NCBI GenBank assembly: GCA_039096225.1
Contig: JBBPEB010000002.1
Span: 1-64,000 of the forward strand
DNA length: 64,000 nucleotides
Source: Blastocystis sp. Blastoise
Taxonomy: Eukaryota; Sar; Bigyra; Opalinata; Blastocystidae
Reading direction: 5' to 3'
This document shows positions 55,793 through 64,000 of this stretch, one piece after another. A model generated the notes under the pieces. The model ran no database searches. It saw only the letters and a list, made by a program, of their open reading frames with translations, and was not told the DNA's origin. The translations under genes and the position numbers were made by a program. Within the stretch, counting starts at the first letter, position 1. Every line of letters begins with the position of its first letter.

Positions 55793-58700
55793 ATGCTATA
55801 ACAGTATATATATATTATATTAAATTACACATAGTTTTATAATCACTTTATATAGGATAAGAAAGAGGTTTCATACATATATACATACATATTAAATATA
55901 CTATGATGATTAATTTCTATATACATATTTTATGTATATAATGATGATTAATTTTTATATACATATTACCTATTATCTTTTTTTACATTTTATTATATTA
56001 TATTTAGTTATTAAGTATTCTTTTTATTTGTGGATAGCTTACAATGCATTATTGTAAAGAATTCTTTACAAATAACAATAAAATGGAATACACATTAATC
56101 TGTTTTTGTGTTTTTATTAGATTTTATTATTTATTATGTTGATAACGACATTCAAACCTTCTCAACTCATTTACTCACTTATATTATCAACAATTCGTTG
56201 AAATAGAATATATTATAATAAAAATGTTTGTAAAATGTGAATTATGACTTTATAAACAACTATGTCAAATGTATATCTTTATTCACTATGACATTCACAT
56301 TATGAATCAAATACTATTATATAAGTCTAACTCATAAATACTCTTAATTGAAATTATAGTTTGTTAAAATAAGTTTATTTTTGTTCTATTCAGTCTGAAA
56401 ACGTGTTGTAATGAAGTAATTTAGCTTAATACACATAAATAACATTTATAAATGAATTTTACACAAATGCACTTTTTAGAAGAGAAACAGGGAAAATTTT
56501 AGAGATCTAATAGCCCCTGGAAATAAAGAAATTTGTATAGACTTTTATCATAGAAAAAAAAGATTTTCTGTATTTTTTAGGGCCATCGATGTGTTTTTAA
56601 ATAAATTCTAAAAAATTTCATATTTATTTTTATTTTTAGTTGATTTACAACTGAATTTTCTATATCTTTTATAATGTATATAATATATTTTATTTATTTG
56701 ATATCATATAGGCTTACTGGTCCGTGAAAGAGCTTTAAATAGGTCCTGATTCCTCCTCATTTTTAAAGGTATGCTTCTTTTTCTTTTTTCTTTATTCTCT
56801 TTAGTTTGTCTATGAGTTCTGAAGTATGGACTAGAAGGAATCCTGTGTTTCTGAAGGTATATATTTTTAGTATTCTCTTTGTTATTATTATTTATTATCT
56901 TCTATAGGTTCCAACATCGTCTTAGGTCTCCTTGTTCAACAGCTCCATGGTTCCAAAGGTATTTTATTATATTTTTTTTTGCAATTAACTACTCTTATTT
57001 TTATATAGGTTCTAATTACTTCATGATGTCCCTCTTTGTCTACACTGTTTGGATTTGAAAGGTATATTATTATATTATATTTATTTTTATACATTTTATT
57101 TTTATAGTTGTGGTTCTTTCAATAATTGTTCTATACGTGTTTGTAAAAGGTATATATTATATATTATTATCTATTATTATTGATTCTATCATTTTCTATA
57201 TATAGTGGTCAAAAGTGGTTCCTAATTAACTCAAAACTAGTCAAAATAATTATTCTTTTATTATTTTTTATTTGTTTTAATTATTATTGTATTATTAATT
57301 GTCTTTTGTTATGTTTATATTATTATGATTACACAACTATTCAATAAATGAAAATAAAGATAAAAAATAATCAGGTAAAAACCTATTAGTGTAAAATAAC
57401 AATCTGTCTCTTGGAAATGAAAAAATCTGCCATTTTGGAATTGGAAACTATTTCCAATTCCAAAATGGAAAAATTTTCATTCACGCATTGTTGCCAATTC
57501 TATTTAGCGTTCCAGATTTTTCCCAAGAAAATGCCTGCTAGTGAAAGAAAATTAGCTACACTAAACTTTTATTTTATGCATAATAATAAAAGGAAGTGTC
57601 TATTTATAACTAATTTATATAACAGAATTGCTATTTATTCAAAACTGATAACAAAACAGCACAAATTATAAATATATACGGTTTATTTTGATAAACAACA
57701 ATTATTTTGTTCTTTATTTCTCTATTTATCCAATAAAAATTATTTTTATAAAATGTTATCCAATAAAAAAACTATTTTTTTTATTCACGGGAATTAATCT
57801 TTAAAAAAGGAGGAAAATACTATGTTTAAGAACAAATCAGAAGAAAATAAGTCATAAAAGAGACATTTTTATCAGTTTTGAAAAAAAAAACGATATTTTG
57901 CTAAAAAAAAATTAAAAAGAGACATGCTTCTCACCAAAATCGAATTTTCAGACACTTTTATCAGAACCTCTTAATATATATTATGTATTTGATGCATAAA
58001 TATTTATTCTCCTATTATTATAATATTAGTATAAATTTAAATCATTGTCTGTTTAGTTTAAAACTGATTTATATACAACCGTATGATAAATAAGTGTCGT
58101 TATTCAATTATCTAATAATTAATTTTGTGTTCTAATTATATCTATTATTTTTGATAAACTTTTAGTTAAGCAATTAAATTATATTTATTTTTTATTTAAA
58201 TCATTTATACAAGCATGTTTCTACTCTTATAAACAAGAAAAAATAATTATTTTTTAAAGAATGTACTAATTATATAAACATAAAGACATATAAATTGTCT
58301 TATTTTATGCATCACTCTATTCTTATCAATTATATCATATAATTATATCAATAGAACCTATACATGAGGGCAATTATGACTTCATTCCTTGAAAATATTA
58401 AAATTGTTTTGCCAGTGGTCTTTAAACGTCATTAATAAGAATAAATAAATGTATACAACTCATTTTAAACTCTGTTAATAGACTTTGGTTTAACAAGGAC
58501 TTTTTAGTATAAAAAAAAGAGAAAAACAGACGTTTTCATCTATCTCCTGGATTTAAATCAAATTTTAATGAAATTTTTATATATAAATAAAAAGATTCTT
58601 TTTTACCCCCACCCCTGTTTATTTTTTTTTATATTTTTCATTCTTTACATAAATATTTTTTCTATTTATATTTCAAAAATATATAATAAAGGTTCTATAA

Positions 58701-60109
58701 AATGTATTTTTATTATTTTATACATATAATAGTATATAGGTTTCTTTATATCATCAATATAATAAGCAAATAAATGCAATTATGGATAAGGTATATATAT
58801 ATTTATTCTATAATTAATTCTATAGGTTTATTATATTATTATCAACTCAAAATATCAAAAACAATAGTAATTGGAAAGGTATGTTTCTATTCATTTTTAC
58901 TAATTATATTCTAGCATCTATAGGAAGACCAAGTATCTCAACCTTGACCCATTACAAAGCTTCTTATCAATGGTATTTACTTATATTCACCTTTTATTCT
59001 TTACATTCTTATCGTTTCTTTATATATAGGTATTGAAACTTTCTGCGCTCTTATTAGAGTATTAATAGCTGTATAGATTACTCCATTACAAACTTAAATT
59101 GTTCTTCTCTTCTTCTTTTTTTTCCTTGTCTTTTTTTCTCTTTTCTTTGTTCTTTCTTCTGTATATTAATGCTTGAAAAATTATCCAATCGTTTTGTTTA
59201 TTTTAAATATGTTTTATTGGCTGATATAAAATAATATATAATTTTCATTGGGTCATTTTTAAAGACATTTTTTATATTCCCGTGAATTTATCAAATATAT
59301 TAAGGTTTTTCCCCATGCTTATAATTAAGCTGAAAGGGTTCTGATTCAGTCTGATATACAAATCTTCATTTTGGAGAGATTTTGCAAAAGAAAACTGCCT
59401 CATAGTGTTGATATGTTGTCAAGTTCATAATATAAACAAATTTACCCGTCAAAACTATTTATACGACTAACCCGTCAATAAAAGTCAATTTTATAAAAAT
59501 AAATCATTACTATTATAAAGCAAATAGGCAAAAAAATTCCCATTGGTCAGTTTTTGGAAAATGCATTTGATTGGCTACTATATACTCTAGTTTGTCGCCG
59601 CAACTCCTCTAAACTTACGGGGAGTTAACTTTTGAGTGAAACACAGTTCAATACGATATAACGTGTAGTTGTGCACCGTATATTTGGTTAAGCGATATTG
59701 TTTATAATTAAAAAGTTATTAATAAAAAAACAGAAAACATGATTTTTGAGTCGTTTTTGATTGGCTCTTTGGGATCATCCCGATAAAAATTGTTGACCAG
59801 ACAATTAAAAAATAAACATGGGGTAAACTTGATTTTTTCTCAATCCCACAATATACGTTATCCGTGTTTATTCTTTATATTTATCTATTTTTTAATACTT
59901 TTTCATATTGAACACGTGAGGCCTTAACGGTCAAATTTAGATTCTTATTTTGACATCATATTCTGATTCAGGAGGTTCAAAAACCTAGGTGTACCAATTT
60001 TGAGCTCCTGAGGACGATTTTTGAGTGATCGATATTTTCTTCGATCTTCTTATTATCGACTAATATTACAGTATTGTAATTGATAGGTCCTCAAACTACT
60101 ATAGTAGCA
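55701..60109. other. intergenic region with short exon-like segments but no supported gene
   Basis: Two places (56700-57210 and 58735-59040) show chains of about 50-nt segments bounded by AAG/GTAT donors and ATAG acceptors, but with stops in every frame when joined. A perfect hairpin occurs at 57430-57468. Two short GC-richer patches lie at about 59595-59690 and 59930-60030. I can support nothing else. Confidence 0.45.
57430..57468. repeat. perfect 18-bp-arm hairpin
   Basis: CCATTTTGGAATTGGAAA, loop CTA, and the exact inverse. It is flanked by AATGAAAA and TTTTCATT, extending the symmetry imperfectly. It could be a MITE core or an RNA hairpin. Confidence 0.75.
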
Positions 60110-61496
60110 ACATGATCTTAAAATAATGAGTTTGAGTGTCACAATTTTGAAAAATGTGAATTAAGTGGTCTTAGAGTGAGAGATTCAATATAATGACTTT
60201 TATTTAGTAAACTAGAGATAATACTCTATACTATGTTAAAAGGAGAGTCAAAATTATGAAGGTCAAAGTGTATGACCAAATGACAAAATGTGTCTTAAAA
60301 AGTAAAAGTGTTTGCATATGTGTTAAGAATGTTGAATAAAGTCTATTCTATGAATAAGAGCTTAAAATAAATAGTTTAAGGTTGTCAAATTTAAATAAAT
60401 GTGTAAAACATAGTCTTAAACTATGAATAAAAAATTTAGAGATATTAATTAGTATACAGCTGTAGTAGCTCTACAACATATCAAAAGTACAGTTAAAATA
60501 ATTTTTAGAGAGTGGATGTGTGAAGGGTTGTGACTATTATTTAAAATTTATTTTTACTTCAGTTTATGTTAAATCGTGAATTTCATACACTGTGGAAAAA
60601 TTGAGCCAAAAAGTCAACTCTAAGGGTCTTAAATTTTGAAAAATGTAAAAATGAGTGACTTAGATGACGAGATTCAAAATAAGAGTGTTTATTCATTAAA
60701 CTAGACTGTATGATCTATATTATGTTAAAAGAAGGGACAAAAATATTTTGATCAAAGTGTATGAGCAAATGGTAAAGTGTCTTTAAAAAGTCTAAAGTGA
60801 TGACTAATGTGCTTATAGAGTCATATAAAGTCTACTATGTAAATATTAGCTTTTAAAAATATGTTTAAGCCTTTCAATTAGTAAAAATATGTTCAAAGAG
60901 AGTCATAAAATGAGAGTTTTAAGAAACGAGATATTGTTCAGTATACACTAAGAGACACTCTACAACATATCAAAAATATAGCAAAAACTATTTTTAGAGA
61001 GTGGATGTGTAAAGGGTTGTGAGAGTTATTGAAAAAATATTTTTACTTCAGTTTGTGTAAAATCCTGTTTTTGGAACACTGTAGAAAAATTAACTTCAAA
61101 AATCAACTCTAAGGGTCTTAATTTTTAAAAATGTGAAAATGTTTGACTTAGAGGACGAGATTCAAAATTCCCCCTCACTTTTATATAACTAGACCACACA
61201 CTCTATATTATGTCAAAAGGAGAGACGAAAATATTTTGGTCGAAGTAAATGAGCAAATGCAAAAGGTTTACGAAATGTCTTAAAGTGATGACCAATGTGT
61301 AGCTATGGTCTTATTAAGTATAGTGTGTAAATATTAACTCTTAAAAATGAGTTTAAATGTCTTAACTTTTCATAATGTGTCAAAAAGGGTCTTTAAGAAA
61401 GAGATTCAAAACATTTGCTATTATTTAATAAATAGTATGATAAACTCTATACTATATCAAAAGACTGAAGGAAATTATTTTGATATAGTGGATCTT
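60110..61496. repeat. satellite-like tandem repeat, period about 487 bp, nearly three copies
   Basis: Landmarks recur at that spacing: TTTTTAGAGAGTGGATGTG at 60502 and 60991, and TCAACTCTAAGGGTCTTAA at about 60618 and 61102. The copies are diverged. The third is cut at 61497 by provirus B. Confidence 0.8.
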
Positions 61497-61612
61497 ATTC
61501 TTCCGTTCTTCGAACTGCAGAAGGGGGTATGCAAACCCCGCATAGAGTCTGCGCGACGCGCGCAGCCATAAGCGGGGAAGTCATCCCCCCTTTTTGTTCT
61601 CGACGGAAGAAT
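61497..61612. repeat. 116-nt GC-rich terminal palindrome, copy 3 (provirus B)
   Basis: Identical to copy 1. It abuts satellite DNA at 61496, which fixes the outer boundary of provirus B. Confidence 0.9.
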
Positions 61613-62205
61613 TAATAACATTTCTGAAGTAAAATAACCATGGGAGTGTAGGGTAGTGTGTGTGTGTATTTATTTTTCCCCATGTTTATTTATTTTTAAT
61701 TTATTTGTGTTCCGATTCCAACGTGAAACGTAAAGTGATCAAGGAGAAACTCATAGTAATCATAAAAGAAATAAAATACACACTCACACCCTCCCCTTTA
61801 CAGGAAATATTCATGGGAAATGGCTCCATCGTTGGTAAAGTGAGTAAAATAATCACGGGAATACAGAAAGAAATACGAAAAGAAGCACAGAATGTGCTAA
61901 ATAAACACACACCCCGACCCTCCCTTTATATAGAGAAAAGATGAAATGGATGGTTCTATCTAAAAAGAAATAATAGAAATAATCACGGGAATATATAAAA
62001 ATAAAAATGTATGTATAGTGATCAATAAATAATATAAAAAGTCATGATAATCATAAAAAAATTTATATAAAAAGAGTAAAGTGATCAAGGTATGTATTTA
62101 TAGTGGGTGAAAGAAAAGCTGGTGGTGGTGTGGTCTTGTAAAAAGATGTACCCACCACCACGATTATAACGAGAGACTTTTGGAAACAAGGGTGACCGTT
62201 ATGGA

Positions 62206-62345
62206 AATAGGATGCGTCATCGTGAATTGTCCAATCAAATTGCTTAAAAATGTAAAAATGAGGGATTTTGGAACACAAAAACATAATTATATTGGGGAAA
62301 CTGGGGAAACTAATTGTGTTCCAGTGGTTTTAGGTGGCGGGATGT
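62206..62345. other. insertion in provirus B relative to provirus A
   Basis: Starting after GACCGTTATGGAAA, a stretch with repeated GGGGAAACT and AACACAAAAACATAATT replaces a few bases of the provirus A sequence and separates the terminal repeat from the array. It includes GGAACACAAA and the near-inverse TTGTGTTCC. Confidence 0.5.
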
Positions 62346-62354
62346 ATATCAATT

Positions 62355-62392
62355 TTCTAGAATATTCTAGAACATTCTCGAAACTTCTAGAA
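62355..62392 (+). promoter_or_regulatory. heat-shock-element-like array of provirus B
   Basis: Eight perfect alternating TTC/GAA units at 5-base steps, 45 nt upstream of the small acidic gene. The unit degenerate in provirus A (TAA) is intact here. Confidence 0.68.
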
Positions 62393-62437
62393 TAATAAAT
62401 TGTATTATGCGTTTTTTCTATTTTTATACTATTTATT

Positions 62438-62608
62438 ATGGATTCTCCAAAGCAATTTGCTCCAGATTATAAAGAAGGTACTTGGAAACCTTATGGAAAT
62501 TTTGAAGTTGATGAATTAAGTGATAGTGATTCTGATATGGACAGTTTTCATACTGTAAGTGAAGATGATGAATATGAAGATTATATCAAGAATTTTATTG
62601 ATTTTTAA
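62438..62608 (+). CDS. small acidic viral protein of provirus B, 56 residues
   Basis: Homologue of the gene at 17892. The first 28 residues are identical except one (N/T), the acidic middle varies and has one extra codon, and the terminal YEDYI-x-NFIDF is conserved. Retention of the frame across an insertion and of both ends argues for purifying selection on a real protein. Confidence 0.75.
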   Translation: MDSPKQFAPDYKEGTWKPYGNFEVDELSDSDSDMDSFHTVSEDDEYEDYIKNFIDF

Positions 62609-62624
62609 ATTAATTTTTATAAAT

Positions 62625-62634
62625 AACAAAACAA
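62625..62634 (-). terminator. TTGTTTTGTT 3'-end motif (provirus B)
   Basis: 42 nt past the stop of the minus-strand gene, same location as in provirus A (18076-18085). Confidence 0.6.
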
Positions 62635-62676
62635 ATTGTTTAGTTTAAAAATAATAATAAATAAAATAAATTAAAA

Positions 62677-64000
62677 TTAACTAATGTTTCTGCGTTTATT
62701 TCTAAATTTCTTAGGTGTTGTAGTACGTCTTTTTCTACGTAATCCATGTCCTGCAATATAAAATTTATTTCCTTCTCCATCATCACATGACTCAAAATCA
62801 TCATCATCATCATCATCTTTATTTTTATTATTTTTATTTTCAAGAGTAACATTTGATACTGGATTGGGAATCGGGGCTACCGGTGTAATGTTTGGAGAGA
62901 AATTGTTTTTGACTACTTGGGACATTGGAATGGTGACAGGTAAAGGAGCAGTAGGATCGTTCATACGAGGAATTAAATCTATTGGTCTTGATTCATTTAT
63001 ATCAATATTATGAATATTTTCTAATGTTACAGGGGGACTTGGTGAAGGAATTAAAATATTATCATCATTATTATCGCCTAAAGGGAAGATTGGTGAAGGA
63101 GTAATATCTTCATTTAAATGAGGGATTGGTGAAGGACTTGGAACATCACCAATATCTATTTCTAATGGATTCTCATCTTGTAATAATTGTTGTTCTTCAG
63201 GACGTTTACCAAAATAATAATCAGAGAAACTATTAAATGTATCTTTAATATACGAACCTATTTTATTTGCACCATCAACCAATTTATTTGCTGTTTTTTT
63301 AGCAACATTAACAACAGGTTTTGCTGTATTTGTTACAGTATTAACAACTTTTTTAACAAGTGTTGGATCTGCTGCATATCTAATATAATCTTCATGGAAT
63401 GTTGGCGTTATTTTGTTTAGATAATCACGTCTTGCAAGAACTTCACTAACTGAATCTTTATTAGAAAAATGGGCTTCAGGATAATAAAGATCAGCTAATT
63501 CTTTATTCTTTTTCTTAGCTTCATTATTATTAGATATTTTCCAATTATCATACAAATTATTTCTATCACTCACAATTTTTCCTTTAATATCGTTAAATCC
63601 TTCTTGTGGATCAATATTAATATCTTTCCACCATTTCTTAAGATCTTTAAATTTATCTGCACCATAATCAACTGCACTACTTATTCCATGAGTGATATTA
63701 TGAATGCCTCCAGTTAAATTATTAGCAACACTATATACATCACCAACAACACCAAAAACATTTCCGAATAAATTACCTCCTCTTGAATATAAATATCCTT
63801 CGCGATCTCTTCTAGTAAAATCAATAGCTTTATCAATTGTACGAGGATTTAATAATCTTGAATATTTAGCATAATCAGGCATATGATGCTGTTTCATATA
63901 AGGTAAGACATAATCATGAGCATAAATGAGTTTTCTTGTGAAATTCCTTGGAATTCTACCATCAGGTAACAACCCAGATCCTTCATCTATTGGTTCAGTT
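62677..64000 (-). CDS. putative virion core protein of provirus B, 5' end beyond the window
   Basis: Homologue of the 494-residue protein of provirus A. The visible part starts within EPIDEGSGLLPDGRIP and runs to the basic C-terminus. The amphipathic region (ITHGISSAVDYGADKFKDLKKWW) is well conserved, while the Pro-rich linker is diverged and has insertions. An acidic Asp run is present before the tail. The pre-tail site is IAGHG followed by LRRKRR, a better match to the I-x-G-x-G maturation consensus than EEGNG of provirus A. The frame is open at the window edge, so an ATG at 63972 is internal. Confidence 0.75.
   Translation of the reverse strand, partial: TEPIDEGSGLLPDGRIPRNFTRKLIYAHDYVLPYMKQHHMPDYAKYSRLLNPRTIDKAIDFTRRDREGYLYSRGGNLFGNVFGVVGDVYSVANNLTGGIHNITHGISSAVDYGADKFKDLKKWWKDINIDPQEGFNDIKGKIVSDRNNLYDNWKISNNNEAKKKNKELADLYYPEAHFSNKDSVSEVLARRDYLNKITPTFHEDYIRYAADPTLVKKVVNTVTNTAKPVVNVAKKTANKLVDGANKIGSYIKDTFNSFSDYYFGKRPEEQQLLQDENPLEIDIGDVPSPSPIPHLNEDITPSPIFPLGDNNDDNILIPSPSPPVTLENIHNIDINESRPIDLIPRMNDPTAPLPVTIPMSQVVKNNFSPNITPVAPIPNPVSNVTLENKNNKNKDDDDDDDFESCDDGEGNKFYIAGHGLRRKRRTTTPKKFRNKRRNIS

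Larger units (their letters stand above)
61497..64000. mobile_element. provirus B, second Polinton-like virus, cut by the window end
   Basis: It starts with the 116-nt palindrome and about 710 bases of the terminal repeat at roughly 98 percent identity to provirus A, including the AGTGATCAA and GGTGGTGGTG features. About 150 bases not found in provirus A then precede a TTCnnGAA array. After that come the small acidic gene and the start of the minus-strand structural block, in the same order as provirus A. The remainder lies outside the window. Confidence 0.9.

Overview
The window is genomic DNA of a very AT-rich eukaryote, most likely a unicellular one. Host genes are built from exons of roughly 80 to 500 bases, separated by short introns that nearly always open with GTATATAT and close with TATATAG, and the spacers are full of TA and TTA microsatellites. 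I cannot name the species. The best host gene is a BEACH-domain protein ending at 15018. Around it lie an unrecognised intron-rich gene (3987-6190), a decayed intron-bearing gene (51270-55600), a hAT-type non-autonomous transposon with a perfect 8-bp target duplication (2303-3180), a Tnp2/CACTA-like transposase gene (42946-46533) with a divergent partner gene (47619-48689), and a satellite of about 487 bp period (60110-61496).

The centre, 17088-42223, is a complete 25.1-kb integrated DNA virus of the Polinton-like/virophage type. It has 758-bp terminal inverted repeats that are almost identical, each starting with a 116-nt GC-rich imperfect palindrome. It carries a morphogenesis set: an FtsK/HerA-type packaging ATPase, a probable minor capsid protein, two paralogous major-capsid-like proteins, a maturation-protease candidate, coiled-coil and core-like basic proteins, and a large structural protein now split by a frameshift. 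It also carries a replication and integration set: AEP primase fused to an SF3 helicase, a possible single-strand DNA-binding protein, and two tyrosine-recombinase-type proteins. I see no family-B DNA polymerase and no retroviral-type integrase.

The virus shows unusual regulatory structure. Perfectly phased TTCnnGAA arrays (heat-shock-element architecture) sit only in front of non-structural or unrecognised genes and inside both terminal repeats. A TTGTTTTGTT motif lies 16 to 90 nt after the stop of almost every viral gene, in sense orientation. A compact candidate RNA polymerase III gene (36656-36764) has consensus A and B boxes, a long stem joining its two ends, and a T9 terminator. This layout resembles adenovirus VA RNA. 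The virion-protein/protease junction at 39240 carries an A8 tract with the geometry of a -1 ribosomal frameshift.

A second provirus of the same group starts at 61497, inserted in the satellite, and runs off the window. Its terminal repeat is nearly the same as that of the first, while its genes have diverged clearly. This indicates more than one viral lineage in this genome.
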